From Gammaproteobacteria bacterium UBA2965 (GTDB lineage Bacteria; Pseudomonadota; Gammaproteobacteria; Pseudomonadales; Azotimanducaceae), in assembly GCA_002348385.1 (NCBI GenBank), contig DEBD01000037.1, forward strand, positions 68,781-113,878: a stretch of DNA of 45,098 nucleotides, read 5' to 3'. The first letter of the stretch is position 1. The number at the start of each line of letters is the position of its first letter. The notes under the pieces are model-generated. The model ran no database searches and was not told the origin of the DNA. It saw only the letters and a list, made by a program, of their open reading frames with translations. Shown in pieces: positions 16,110-24,905 of this stretch. Made by a program: the position numbers and the translations under genes.

Positions 16110-17598
16110 TCTTGCCCGACCATATGCGCGGCCCGGTGGCGTGTACCGATTCGCCGCTGGAATCTACCGCTAGCGTCACCGGCATGTCCTTTACCTCGAA
16201 CTCGTAGATGGCTTCCATGCCAAGATCATCGAAAGCCAGCAGTGTGGATTTGGTGATGGCCTTGGCCACCAGATAGGCTGCCCCTCCCACGGCGATCATA
16301 TAGACCGCCTGGTTGTCGCGAATGGCATCGACACCGGTTGGGCCGCGCTCGGCCTTGCCGATCATGCCAATCAAACCCGTCTGCTCCAGCATGGCCCGCG
16401 TAAACTTGTCCATGCGCGTCGCGGTAGTGGGTCCCGCAGGTCCCACTACCTCGTCTCGCACCGGATCTACCGGACCCACGTAGTAGATCACCCGATTGGT
16501 GAAGTCCACGGGTAGCGGCTCACCGCGCTCAAGCAGATCGATAATGCGCTTGTGGGCCGCGTCACGACCCGTGAGCATCTTGCCCGACAGCAGGAGGGTG
16601 TCGCCCGCCTTCCAGGTACGTGTTTGTTCGGGCGTGAGGGTATCCAGATTCACGCGCCGCACCTCGTCGCCGAGTTCGAAGGCGACGTCAGGCCACTCAT
16701 CCAGATCTGGCGGCACGAATTGCGCCGGTCCGCTACCGTCCAGGGTGAAATGCACATGACGGGTGGCGGTACAGTTCGGGATGACCGCCACGGGCTTGTT
16801 GGCGGCATGAGTCGGGTAGTCCTTTACTTTCACATCCAGCACCGTGGTGAGCCCGCCAAGACCCTGGGCACCGATACCCAGCGCGTTGACCTTTGCGTAC
16901 AGCTCCAGGCGTAGCGCTTCGAGATGATCGGCAGCACCGCGCGATTCCAGCTCATGGATGTCAATAGGCTCCATGAGTGCTTCCTTGGCCATGAGCATGG
17001 CCTTTTCGGGGGTGCCGCCAATCCCCACGCCCAGAATGCCGGGCGGGCACCATCCGGCACCCATGGTGGGCACCACGTCCAGCACCCAATCAACTACCGA
17101 ATCGGAGGGATTGAGCATGGCGAACTTGGCCTTGGCTTCGCTGCCACCGCCCTTGGCGGCCACTTCCACACTCAGTTTGTCCCCAGGCACGATCTTGGTA
17201 TGGATCACCGCCGGCGTGTTGTCTTTGGTGTTGCGGCGCTCGCCGTCCGGGTCTGTCAGCACGGATCCACGCAGCACATTATCGGGAAAGGCAAATCCCC
17301 GTCGCACGCCTTCGTTGATCATGTCCTCTACGGACATGTCACCCTCCCACTGCACGTTCATGCCCACCTCGAGCAGGACCGTGACAATCCCGGTGTCCTG
17401 GCAGATGGGCCGCTTGCCCAGCGCACACATCCGGGAGTTCACCAGCACCTGGGTGAGGGCCGCCTTGGCCGCAGGAGACTCTTCCTTTTCGTAGGCTTCC
17501 CGCATGGCTCGTATGAAGTCCAGGGGATGGTAGTAAGAGATGAACTGCAGCGCGTCCGCGACGCTGGTGATCAGATCGTCCTGTTTGATTACCGTCAT
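16078..17598 (-). CDS. Class I (iron-sulfur) fumarate hydratase
   Basis: A 506-residue class I fumarase, which hydrates fumarate to L-malate in the TCA cycle using an oxygen-labile [4Fe-4S] cluster. It is the FumA/FumB type with alpha and beta portions fused. Diagnostic pieces are GKRPICQDTGIV (cluster Cys), NTKDNTPAVIHTKIVPGD, KGGGSEAKAKFAMLNPSD, GIGGTPEKAMLMAKEAL, IPNCTATRHVHF (cluster Cys), and the beta-part signatures LLLSGKMLTGRDAAHKR and GPAGPTTATRMDKF. The second half runs KAERGPTGVDAIRDNQAVYM. It is divergent from the metallophosphoesterase gene by 161 bases. Only a weak ribosome-binding site precedes the ATG at 17598. Tartrate dehydratase relatives exist, but the fused length supports fumarase. 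Confidence 0.93.
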   Translation of the reverse strand: MTVIKQDDLITSVADALQFISYYHPLDFIRAMREAYEKEESPAAKAALTQVLVNSRMCALGKRPICQDTGIVTVLLEVGMNVQWEGDMSVEDMINEGVRRGFAFPDNVLRGSVLTDPDGERRNTKDNTPAVIHTKIVPGDKLSVEVAAKGGGSEAKAKFAMLNPSDSVVDWVLDVVPTMGAGWCPPGILGVGIGGTPEKAMLMAKEALMEPIDIHELESRGAADHLEALRLELYAKVNALGIGAQGLGGLTTVLDVKVKDYPTHAANKPVAVIPNCTATRHVHFTLDGSGPAQFVPPDLDEWPDVAFELGDEVRRVNLDTLTPEQTRTWKAGDTLLLSGKMLTGRDAAHKRIIDLLERGEPLPVDFTNRVIYYVGPVDPVRDEVVGPAGPTTATRMDKFTRAMLEQTGLIGMIGKAERGPTGVDAIRDNQAVYMIAVGGAAYLVAKAITKSTLLAFDDLGMEAIYEFEVKDMPVTLAVDSSGESVHATGPRIWSGKIAERIRSVEV

Positions 17599-17759
17599 GA
17601 GAAAACCACGCCCAACCAGCTGCGCATGTTACCACTTCGCCCTGCCAACAGCCTTGTGCGCGCAGGGGGGCCGTGTGAAGATCGATTGATGCGCCAACCG
17701 CAATTTGCAACGCACGTCGAGCGTCAGGGCACGCCGCGCGACCACGCAACAAGCCCCTG

Positions 17760-18965
17760 ATGTCCCATTACCGCCTTACGTGCCGCGGGCGGTTTGCCAC
17801 AGCCACCATCGGCTTGATCGCCACACTCTGCACGTGGCAAACAGCGTCGGCCGCAGCCGAATCCGCCACCACGCCGGTAGCCGCCGACGACGAGTTTCAT
17901 TTCGTGGTGCTCGGTGACAGCCAGTTTCACGATGTGGCCACGTTCAACCGCATGATCGACGACCTCAAACACATCCAGCCGGCTTTCGTGGTTCAGGTCG
18001 GGGACATGATCGAGGGCTACCAGAACAGCCTGCGCGCCATCGAAGCCGAGTGGGAACGCTTCTCGAAACAGATCGCGCCGCTGGCGCCCACGCCTTTCAT
18101 TGCGGTGCCGGGCAACCACGACCTGTATAACGCGCGACGCATGTCCGACCCCCGCATAGAAGCCATTTACCGGGAGCGCTGGGGGGGCACCTATAGAACG
18201 TTCGAATATCGCAACACGCGCCTGGTAGTCTTGAACACAGACGCGCCCGGAGAAGAGAGGCAGATCGGGCCCGATCAGTTCGCGTGGCTGAGCAGCAACC
18301 TGGCGGAATCCACGGCGGAGCACATCATCGTGTTCATGCATCGCCCTCCCGCGCAACTTTCCAACGCGGACGACCTGCACAACCTGCTCAAACGCTATCC
18401 GGTGCGGTTTGTTTTCTACGGCCACCACCATCACTACCACTACACGGACCGGGACGGCATCGGCTACGTGATGACCAACTCGGCTGCCGAAGGCGCGATC
18501 GACTATCCCCTGGCAGGAAACTTCGACCACTTTCTGCTGGTAAGCGTGCGCGACCAGCAGGTGACATTCGCCCCCATCAAGGCCGACGCCATAGAGCCGC
18601 CGGATGCTGTTGCGGAGGTAGACAACTACGACCTGTTTGGGCTGTCGCGGAAGCTGGCGCCACGCCGGATAGCCCTCACTGCCGAAGATGACACCTGGCG
18701 CATGCGTTTGACACTCACCAACCCTACCCAGCGCAGGCTGCGGGTATACGTGAGCTGTGCATCCGACGATGATCGCTGGCGGCACGAGCCGGCGCAGATC
18801 CCCCTCGTCGACCTGGGTCCTGACCAGCGCCACGACCTGACGCTGACGTGGACGGCCAGACATTCCGAGCACACCCCACAGTGCACCCTGGCAGTTCCGT
18901 TCCAGACTCACAACGGCAAGTGGATCCAATACACGAAGACAGTCCGCACACACATCGAAGACTAA
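17760..18965 (+). CDS. Exported metallophosphoesterase
   Basis: A 401-residue calcineurin-like phosphoesterase with an N-terminal signal peptide (hydrophobic stretch about 14-30, likely cleavage after ASA around residue 31), so it is probably periplasmic. Metal-site motifs in order: GDSQFHD (Asp53; Gln55 stands where many members have His), GDMIEG (Asp82), GNHD (Asn119-His120), FMHRPP, and GHHHHYHY. This spacing is standard for the family. The C-terminal 100 residues form a beta-rich domain with a Trp-rich tail, possibly for binding. The ATG at 17760 lacks a good ribosome-binding site; an in-frame CTG precedes it. It stands alone between divergent fumarase and the BVMO gene. The substrate (phosphodiester, nucleotide or phospholipid-type) is unknown. 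Confidence 0.88.
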   Translation: MSHYRLTCRGRFATATIGLIATLCTWQTASAAAESATTPVAADDEFHFVVLGDSQFHDVATFNRMIDDLKHIQPAFVVQVGDMIEGYQNSLRAIEAEWERFSKQIAPLAPTPFIAVPGNHDLYNARRMSDPRIEAIYRERWGGTYRTFEYRNTRLVVLNTDAPGEERQIGPDQFAWLSSNLAESTAEHIIVFMHRPPAQLSNADDLHNLLKRYPVRFVFYGHHHHYHYTDRDGIGYVMTNSAAEGAIDYPLAGNFDHFLLVSVRDQQVTFAPIKADAIEPPDAVAEVDNYDLFGLSRKLAPRRIALTAEDDTWRMRLTLTNPTQRRLRVYVSCASDDDRWRHEPAQIPLVDLGPDQRHDLTLTWTARHSEHTPQCTLAVPFQTHNGKWIQYTKTVRTHIED

Positions 18966-19033
18966 TCTGAAAGCACTCCCTCAAGGTGGCACCATAGCGG
19001 GTTGTCCATGCCCGAACGAAATACGAGGAATAG

Positions 19034-20623
19034 ATGACGAACAAAAGCGCGATTGTAGTAGGCGCCGGTTTTGGCGGCCTTTACATGCTCCACCTGCTGC
19101 GTGCCAATGGATACCACGTGCAGGGGTTCGAGCGCGGCGATGATGTGGGTGGCACCTGGTACTGGAACCGCTACCCGGGCTGCCGCTGCGACGTGGAGAG
19201 CATGGAGTACAGCTACCAGTTCGCCGACGACCTGCAGCAACAGTGGGACTGGAGCGAACGCTACTCAGCGCAGCCGGAGATCCTGCGCTACGCCAACCAC
19301 GTGGCGGACCGATATGAATTACGGGGGCTGATCCGCTTCGAGGCCACCGTCACAGCGGCGACCTATGACGCGCAGCGCAAGCGCTGGGACGTAGAGATCA
19401 ACGGCGACGACACCGCCTGCGCGGATTACCTCATCATGGCCACCGGTTGCCTGAGCGCGGCAAACATTCCGGACTTTCTCGGCCTCGCCGATTTCCAAGG
19501 CAATACCTATCACACGGGCCAATGGCCCAAAGACGGCGTGGATTTCACCGGCCGCCGAGTGGGCATCATCGGCACCGGTTCGTCGGGCATCCAATCGATC
19601 CCGCTGATCGCCGAGCAGGCGGAGCATCTGACGGTCTTCCAGCGCACGCCCAACTACAGCGTACCGGCTCAGAACAAACCCTTGGAAACAGCCTTCGTCG
19701 AAGACGTGAAAGCCAACTACGACGACTTTCGCGCGCGCAACAAGGCGATCCCCCCGGCCTTCGGCGCGGATTTTCCACGCCACTTCGACTCCGCCCTGGA
19801 CGCCACCCCCGAAGAGCGGGAGGCGCGATTCGAAGAGCACTGGCGCTACGGAGGATTTGCCTTTCTGGCCGCTTTCGCCGACATCGGACTGAACATGGAC
19901 GCCAACTGGCACGCGGCAGAATTCGTTCGCAACAAGATCCGCGCCATCGTCAAGGACTCCAACCGCGCCGAACTGCTGTGTCCGGACACGGTCATCGGCT
20001 GCAAGCGGCTGTGCGCCGACACCGGCTACTTCGAGACCTACAATCGCGACAACGTAAGTCTGGTGGACGTAAGCACGAATCCGATCGAAAAGATCACTAC
20101 GCAAGGGCTGGTCACGGGCGGGGTGTCGTTCGAGTTCGACGACATCGTGTTCGCTACCGGGTTCGACGCCATGACCGGGGCTCTGCTGCGCGCCAACATT
20201 CGCGGCACCAGCGGAGTCGAACTCAAAGACAAATGGCGGGAAGGCCCGCGCACCTATATGGGACTCATGACGGAAGGCTTCCCCAACCTGTTCACCATAA
20301 CCGGTCCAGGCAGCCCCTCGGTGCTGGCCAACATGATCACCGGCGTGGAGCACCATGCCGAGTACATCATCGACCTGCTGAACTGGATGCAGGCCGCCGG
20401 ACACGAAACGGTAGAGGCAGAGCGGGATGCGGAAGACGAGTGGGTTGAACTGGTCAACCTGCGCTCTCAGGCCACACTGTTCCCGCGCTGCAACTCCTGG
20501 TACCTGGGCGCCAACGTGCCCGGCAAGCCCAGGGTGTTCATGCCGTTTCTCGGTTTCCCCGACTACTGCGCGAAACTAGACGGCATACGCGACGCGGGCT
20601 ATGCGGGGTTGAGCTTCGCCTGA
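19034..20623 (+). CDS. Flavin-containing Baeyer-Villiger-type monooxygenase
   Basis: A 529-residue class B flavoprotein monooxygenase that uses FAD, NADPH and O2 to insert oxygen next to a ketone (ester or lactone formation). The FAD-binding GAGFGG is at residues 10-15. GGTWYWNRYPGCRCDVESMEYS (about 39-60) is typical of cyclohexanone/steroid monooxygenases. The BVMO fingerprint FQGNTYHTGQWP (154-165) fits FxGxxxHxxxW, and the NADP Rossmann GTGSSG is at 180-185. Later motifs are VFATGFDAMTG and NLFTITGPGSPS. A GAGGAA ribosome-binding site precedes the ATG. It is a single gene with 68 bases to the gene before it; the fingerprint makes the family firm, but the ketone substrate is unknown (cyclic ketone, steroid or terpenoid ketones are plausible). 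Confidence 0.92.
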   Translation: MTNKSAIVVGAGFGGLYMLHLLRANGYHVQGFERGDDVGGTWYWNRYPGCRCDVESMEYSYQFADDLQQQWDWSERYSAQPEILRYANHVADRYELRGLIRFEATVTAATYDAQRKRWDVEINGDDTACADYLIMATGCLSAANIPDFLGLADFQGNTYHTGQWPKDGVDFTGRRVGIIGTGSSGIQSIPLIAEQAEHLTVFQRTPNYSVPAQNKPLETAFVEDVKANYDDFRARNKAIPPAFGADFPRHFDSALDATPEEREARFEEHWRYGGFAFLAAFADIGLNMDANWHAAEFVRNKIRAIVKDSNRAELLCPDTVIGCKRLCADTGYFETYNRDNVSLVDVSTNPIEKITTQGLVTGGVSFEFDDIVFATGFDAMTGALLRANIRGTSGVELKDKWREGPRTYMGLMTEGFPNLFTITGPGSPSVLANMITGVEHHAEYIIDLLNWMQAAGHETVEAERDAEDEWVELVNLRSQATLFPRCNSWYLGANVPGKPRVFMPFLGFPDYCAKLDGIRDAGYAGLSFA

Positions 20624-20629
20624 TACGCC

Positions 20630-20647
20630 CCGCGGCCTCAACCGCGG
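20630..20647. terminator. Hairpin between convergent BVMO and helicase genes
   Basis: CCGCGG-CCTCAA-CCGCGG forms a 6-base-pair stem with a 6-base loop in the 36-base space between two convergent genes. There is no T-run on either side, so a bidirectional terminator is possible but not certain. Confidence 0.35.
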
Positions 20648-20659
20648 ACAGGCAAGTCG

Positions 20660-21949
20660 TTAGGCTGCCGCAGACCGGGCCGGTTGACGTCGTCGGGACC
20701 GGCGCCGGCGCGTGCCCTTTCCGGACCCAGTCTCGCGGCCGTTCTCAGATCGGCTGCGAGCACGGCCGTCATGCCGTCCGGAATCGTCCGCTTCCATAAC
20801 CGGCAACTCCAGCCCCGCAACCTCGATATCCAGAGGTTGCAGCTTCACTCTGGTAAGCCGCTCAACGGCACGCAGGCGTTTAATCTCCGTTGGATCCACC
20901 AGGGACCAGGCGACCCCGCTGGCACCCGCGCGCGCGGTGCGACCAATCCGATGCACGTAACTTTCCGGCTCATGGGGAAGCTCGAAATTGATCACATGAG
21001 AAATCCCCTGAATGTCGATGCCGCGTGCTGCGATATCAGTAGCCACGAGCACCCACGCATCCCCGCTTTTGAACTTCTCGAGCGCGCGCTGCCGTGCATT
21101 TTGTGACTTGTTGCCATGAATGGCCTCCGCAGCAATGCCCGCCCGGTCGAGCTTCTTTGCTACCCGATTGGCACCATGCTTGGTGCGCGTGAACACGATG
21201 GCACGAGTAACCTCGGGGTCACGTAGCATCTTTTCCAGAACACCCTGCTTGCCGGCGGTATCTACCATCAACATATGCTGATCGATCTTGTCGACGGTGA
21301 CTTTTTTCGGCGCAACATCTATGCGAACGGGCCGATGGAGTATTTCTTCCGCCAACTGGCTAACCTCACGCGGCATGGTTGCCGAAAAAAGTAGCGACTG
21401 ACGCCGGGAAGGGAGCAGACGAACGATGCGTCGCACATCGCGAATGAACCCCATATCGAGCAGACGGTCCGCTTCGTCCAGCACCAGATGAGAGATCTCA
21501 TCCAGAGCGAGAAAATTATTACCGACCAGATCCAGCAACCTGCCGGGAGTTGCGACAAGCACTTCAACACCCTTGGCAAGCGCCTTGATCTGAGGGTTTT
21601 GGTTGACGCCGCCGAAGATGCAGGCATGCCGTATGCGGGTATGCCGAGCATAGGTCGAGATATCGTCTCGGATCTGTCCCGCCAGTTCCCGGGTTGGTGC
21701 GAGGATGAGCACCTTTGGACGCTTTGATTGCGCCTTTACACCGTCTGCCAGCAGCATCTCGAGTATTGGCAGACTGAAAGCGGCTGTTTTTCCCGTCCCC
21801 GTCTGTGCGACGCCAAGAAGATCATTGCCTGAGAGCAAATCAGGAATCGCTCTGGATTGGATGGGTGTAGGCAGGGTGTAGTCAAGTTCCGCCAAGGCCC
21901 GGCACAGAGATGCACCGATTCCGAGCGAATCAAATGTTTTGTTGTTCAA
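20660..21949 (-). CDS. DEAD-box ATP-dependent RNA helicase (RhlE-like)
   Basis: A 429-residue DEAD-box helicase that remodels RNA duplexes. Motifs in order: the Q motif (TFDSLGI to PTPIQ), Walker A AQTGTGKT (48-55), PTRELAGQI, TPGRLLDL, DEAD in VLDEADRLLDMGF, SAT in LLFSATM, then ATDIAARGIDI and HRIGRTARAG. The tail is rich in Arg and Lys (GKGTRRRRSRRRQ), typical of RhlE proteins and useful for RNA binding. I place the start at TTG 21949, which gives the family N-terminus LNNKTFDSLG. The frame is open to an ATG at 22078, but those 43 residues look unlike a helicase and would cover the palindrome at 22058-22073. The start is uncertain. Confidence 0.9.
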   Translation of the reverse strand: MNNKTFDSLGIGASLCRALAELDYTLPTPIQSRAIPDLLSGNDLLGVAQTGTGKTAAFSLPILEMLLADGVKAQSKRPKVLILAPTRELAGQIRDDISTYARHTRIRHACIFGGVNQNPQIKALAKGVEVLVATPGRLLDLVGNNFLALDEISHLVLDEADRLLDMGFIRDVRRIVRLLPSRRQSLLFSATMPREVSQLAEEILHRPVRIDVAPKKVTVDKIDQHMLMVDTAGKQGVLEKMLRDPEVTRAIVFTRTKHGANRVAKKLDRAGIAAEAIHGNKSQNARQRALEKFKSGDAWVLVATDIAARGIDIQGISHVINFELPHEPESYVHRIGRTARAGASGVAWSLVDPTEIKRLRAVERLTRVKLQPLDIEVAGLELPVMEADDSGRHDGRARSRSENGRETGSGKGTRRRRSRRRQPARSAAA

Positions 21950-22057
21950 GTTGTTTCCCAAGGCGCCTAAGGCCGGCTGCAAGCCATAGCCAAGCGCCGA
22001 TGCCGCTACTGCTAACGCGCGAGAGCTAATGCGGCTGGATGAGTGAATCGAGATAGT

Positions 22058-22073
22058 CTGTTCGACCGAACAG
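22058..22073. promoter_or_regulatory. LexA-like palindrome CTGT-N8-ACAG
   Basis: CTGTTCGACCGAACAG is a perfect 16-base palindrome and matches the gammaproteobacterial SOS-box frame CTGT-N8-ACAG. Unlike classic boxes, its centre is GC-rich (TCGACCGA), which lowers the chance of LexA binding. It lies 109 bases upstream of the proposed helicase start, in the 220-base gap before the helicase, and could be an operator for another dimeric regulator. Confidence 0.4.
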
Positions 22074-22169
22074 GCCACGCGTTCGATACGCGGGGCGCAC
22101 GGTGGCCGTTGTCGGACACCATGTCAAGCACTTTGTTGCCAGCTTTCCAAGAAAAGCACACGATTCGGC

Positions 22170-23495
22170 TCAAACGTGCTCGAATCCCTTATCGATGCGC
22201 CGCACTTTTTTTAGAAAGCTCCAACAGATGGCAGTGAGTAATACCAGGGTGGCGCCGCTTACGGTAAGGCCCGTTTGCACGTCGTAGTTCTCGGCGACCC
22301 AGCTGATGGGCAGCAGCCCCAACGGCATCAGGCCGTGGGACATCATGTCGATACTCATCACGCGGCCACGCATGGCCTGCGACACCTGAAGCTGCACAAC
22401 GCTTCGGTTCATGGACATGTTGATGGACGAAATGAGTCCCACAAAGCCGATGCCCGCCACGGCCCAGAACATGGTCACGGAGTTGGCGAACCACATTACG
22501 CCCAATCCCCAGCAGATAGTGGTGCCAAACAGCCAGGTGCCTTTGTGTCGCACCTCTCCCATCTTGGCCAGCGCCAGCGAGCCGACGATGGCGCCCACCC
22601 CCATGCCGGTCATCAGGAAGCCCAGATCATCAGGACCGCCCGACAGCACGTCGGTGTTGAATGCCGGCAACAGGGAATTGATGCTCAGGCCAAACAGAAA
22701 CGGCAGGATGGACAGCAGGATGAGGCCACCGATAATCGGCGAGTGAATCACATACGACACGCCCTGCCTCACATCGTGCAGGGGGCTCTTGCGGACGTCC
22801 CGCGACACCGGCTCGCCGGCATGCCTGATCAGCAGCACCGTGAGAGAGGAAACGAAATACAGCGCCGACAACACCAGGTAGACAAGGCCCACACCGAACT
22901 CACTGGTGGTGTCGCCACCGGCGAAGATAGCGATCATAAAGCCTGCCAATGCAGGGCCGAGAATTCGCGCCAGATTCCAGGCGGCGGTGTTGAAAGCGAT
23001 GGCATTGAACATCAACCGGTCGCCAACCAGCTCGGGAATGAACGCCGTGCGAGCGGGAATGGATAGCGACAGCAGAGAGCCGTTCACGATGCCCACCCAG
23101 ATGAAATCGAAAAAAGTGACGTTGCCGGTGAGCACGATGTAGGCCATGAACAGCGTGGCCACTCCGTTGAGCATCTGCGCCCACATGATGACCGGCTTCT
23201 TTTTGAAACGGTCCGCTAGCACCCCGCCCACCAGCGACAGAACCACCTGGGGGAACATGAACGCAATGGTCACCCAGGCGAGATTCATGGCCGAGACCGT
23301 CATCTCGTAGACCAGCCAGCCCTGGGCGACCAGCTGCATGTTCATGGCAAACGCGGCTCCCACCATGCCGATCCAGAGGTATCGGTAGTCAGGCACCTTC
23401 AAGCTGGCAAACATGGACGTATCCACAGACATTTCGTCGCGATCCGTCGCCACGGTGGCGAGGGCGGTGGTCGAAATTTCCACAGATTCAGTCAT
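22170..23495 (-). CDS. MFS transporter (EntS/MFS_3-like exporter)
   Basis: A 441-residue, 12-helix major facilitator protein. After a hydrophilic N-terminus (about 34 residues) it has the MFS_3-type pattern FASLKVPDYRYLWIGM..., VGGVLADRFKKKPVIMWAQ (loop 2-3 motif A), PARTAFIPELV and NTAAWNLARILGPALAG, which are typical of EntS-like and macrolide-type exporters. The long loop between helices 6 and 7 contains HAGEPVSRDVRKSPLHD. A candidate -10, TATCAT (23534-23529), lies about 33 bases before the ATG. It is divergent from the glutathione transferase gene. Export of a siderophore or drug is the group role; the real cargo is unknown. Confidence 0.88.
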   Translation of the reverse strand: MTESVEISTTALATVATDRDEMSVDTSMFASLKVPDYRYLWIGMVGAAFAMNMQLVAQGWLVYEMTVSAMNLAWVTIAFMFPQVVLSLVGGVLADRFKKKPVIMWAQMLNGVATLFMAYIVLTGNVTFFDFIWVGIVNGSLLSLSIPARTAFIPELVGDRLMFNAIAFNTAAWNLARILGPALAGFMIAIFAGGDTTSEFGVGLVYLVLSALYFVSSLTVLLIRHAGEPVSRDVRKSPLHDVRQGVSYVIHSPIIGGLILLSILPFLFGLSINSLLPAFNTDVLSGGPDDLGFLMTGMGVGAIVGSLALAKMGEVRHKGTWLFGTTICWGLGVMWFANSVTMFWAVAGIGFVGLISSINMSMNRSVVQLQVSQAMRGRVMSIDMMSHGLMPLGLLPISWVAENYDVQTGLTVSGATLVLLTAICWSFLKKVRRIDKGFEHV

Positions 23496-23580
23496 GTGCC
23501 CGGACAGGCGGCGAAAGCCAAGCGAACCATGATATCACGGCGGGTTGGCCGACCCTTGCGCCGGGCGTAAACAGCCGCGC

Positions 23581-23597
23581 GGGTGCGTGGCGCACCC
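23581..23597. repeat. Strong GC-rich hairpin in a divergent intergenic region
   Basis: GGGTGCG-TGG-CGCACCC makes a perfect 7-base-pair stem with a 3-base loop. It lies between the divergent MFS and glutathione transferase genes, where a terminator is not expected and no T-run follows. It may be a regulator site, or an RNA structure in the 5' leader of the MFS transcript. Confidence 0.45.
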
Positions 23598-23599
23598 CA

Positions 23600-23612
23600 T
23601 TAGCGCTATGCT
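23600..23612 (+). promoter_or_regulatory. Candidate -10 region with TTAGCGCTA motif before the YghU-like gene
   Basis: TTAGCGC (23600-23606) runs directly into TATGCT (23607-23612; 4 of 6 to TATAAT), 33 bases before the ATG at 23646. The same TTAGCGCTA string abuts a -10-like element 26 bases before the gene at 42047. No good -35 is present. Confidence 0.35.
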
Positions 23613-23645
23613 GCAGGGCTTCGTAATGTTGCTGGAAAAAGACAA

Positions 23646-24491
23646 ATGGCCGACTCCAATGCCTGGGTGCCCCCAAAAGTCTGGAAGTGGGACATGGAAA
23701 GTGGCGGCGCATGGGCGGGCGTCAACCGACCCATTGCCGGACCCACCCACGAAAAGGAACTGACCGTGGGAAACCACCCGTGGCAGCTGTACTCCCAGGG
23801 CACGCCGAACGGGGTGAAAGTCACCATCCTGCTGGAAGAACTTCTGGCCATGGGTGAGAAAGGCGCCGAGTACGATGCCTGGCTGATCAAGATCACGGGG
23901 GACCAGTTCGGCAGCGGCTTCGTATCGATCAATCCCAACTCCAAGATCCCGGCCATGCTGGACATGAGTACCTCACCACCCACCCGCATATTCGAGTCTG
24001 GCGCCATCCTCGTGTACGTGGCCGATAAATTCGGGGCATTCATTCCACCGGTGGGGGATCCTGCACGAGCCGAGTGTCTGTCGTGGCTGATGTGGCAGAT
24101 GGGCAGCACCCCCTACCTTGGCGGAGGCTTCGGCCACTTCTATACCTACGCACCCGAAAAGCTGGAGTACCCCATCAACCGCTACGCCATGGAGGTCAAA
24201 CGGCAACTGGACGTGCTCGACCAGAACCTGGCAGAGCGGCAGTATCTCTGCGGCGACGACTACAACATCGCGGACATGGCCGTGTACGCCTGGTACGGAC
24301 AGATGGTGCTCACCGGATTCTATGACTCCATGGAGTTTCTGGAGGTGCCGTCGTACACCAACGTAGTGCGCTGGGCGAGTGAGATCCACCAGCGCCCGGC
24401 AGTGCGGCGCGGCAGGAAGGTCAATCGAGAGTCCGACACCGGCCTGGCCGAGCGGCATGATGAGCGTGATTGGGAGGCGCTGGGGCTGTAA
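23646..24491 (+). CDS. yghU: Glutathione transferase, YghU-like (disulfide-bond oxidoreductase type)
   Basis: A 281-residue nu-class glutathione transferase of the YghU type, which has high disulfide-bond reductase activity toward glutathionylated substrates. It has the extended N-terminus of this class (WVPPKVWKWDMESGGAWAGVNRPIAGPTHEKEL) before the thioredoxin-like domain (LYSQGTPNGVKVTILLEEL, SINPNSKIPAM with the cis-Pro, and IFESGAILVYVADKF binding the glutathione gamma-Glu). The C-terminal helical domain has WLMWQMGSTPYLGGGFGHFYTYAPEKLEY. The length is normal for YghU (about 280). GGAAAAA precedes the ATG. It stands alone, divergent from the MFS gene, and ends 9 bases before the convergent VOC gene. 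Confidence 0.92.
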   Translation: MADSNAWVPPKVWKWDMESGGAWAGVNRPIAGPTHEKELTVGNHPWQLYSQGTPNGVKVTILLEELLAMGEKGAEYDAWLIKITGDQFGSGFVSINPNSKIPAMLDMSTSPPTRIFESGAILVYVADKFGAFIPPVGDPARAECLSWLMWQMGSTPYLGGGFGHFYTYAPEKLEYPINRYAMEVKRQLDVLDQNLAERQYLCGDDYNIADMAVYAWYGQMVLTGFYDSMEFLEVPSYTNVVRWASEIHQRPAVRRGRKVNRESDTGLAERHDERDWEALGL

Positions 24492-24500
24492 GTAGCAGGC

Positions 24501-24905
24501 CTATGCGCCGGGGCCGAGAGGCTGTCCGTAGCTAAATTCGACGAAAGTCCCATCTGGATCGCGCACCCCGCAGTAGTAGCCCACTGGCGGCGGGGCATCG
24601 CGCGGTTCCCAGGCCAGACATCCATCCCCACGCGCTCGCTCCGCAACAGCATCCACGGCGGCGCGGGAATCCAGTGCGAACCCCAGGTGAGAGAAATCGT
24701 GAAGCGGCTGATCGCGTCGAGGACCGCCCGGAATTAGCACCAGGATAAAGTCGGTCTCCCTGCCGGGCTCTGCCAGCCACACCACCCGATTGCCTTCGTC
24801 CACCCGATCGTGAACCAACTCCATGCCGGCATATGACTGGTAGAACCGGATGCATGCATCCAGATCGCGCACGTGGGCGGCAATGTGAGTCAGAACAGTG
24901 GTCAC
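24501..24905 (-). CDS. VOC superfamily (glyoxalase/bleomycin-resistance fold) protein
   Basis: A 134-residue vicinal-oxygen-chelate protein with two beta-alpha-beta-beta-beta units. Likely metal ligands are the His near the N-terminus (THIAAHVRDLD), the His of FSHLGFALDS and the Glu of VRDPDGTFVEFSYG. Members isomerise or cleave small thiols, epoxides or dicarbonyls, or act in CoA-ester epimerisation. The GTG at 24905 overlaps the CoA-transferase stop by four bases (GTGA), so the two are translationally coupled and the pair may treat the same metabolite. The open frame further upstream lies inside the CoA-transferase gene and is not likely coding. The substrate is unknown. Confidence 0.83.
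   Translation of the reverse strand: MTTVLTHIAAHVRDLDACIRFYQSYAGMELVHDRVDEGNRVVWLAEPGRETDFILVLIPGGPRRDQPLHDFSHLGFALDSRAAVDAVAERARGDGCLAWEPRDAPPPVGYYCGVRDPDGTFVEFSYGQPLGPGA

Noticed and set aside
17724..18953. 409-codon minus-strand open frame over the metallophosphoesterase gene
   Set aside because: Antisense shadow; the plus strand has the full set of phosphoesterase motifs and a signal peptide.
21950..22078. 43-codon extension of the RhlE-like helicase to an ATG at 22078
   Set aside because: The sequence does not resemble RhlE N-termini and would cover a perfect palindrome. It cannot be fully excluded because the TTG start has a weak ribosome-binding site.
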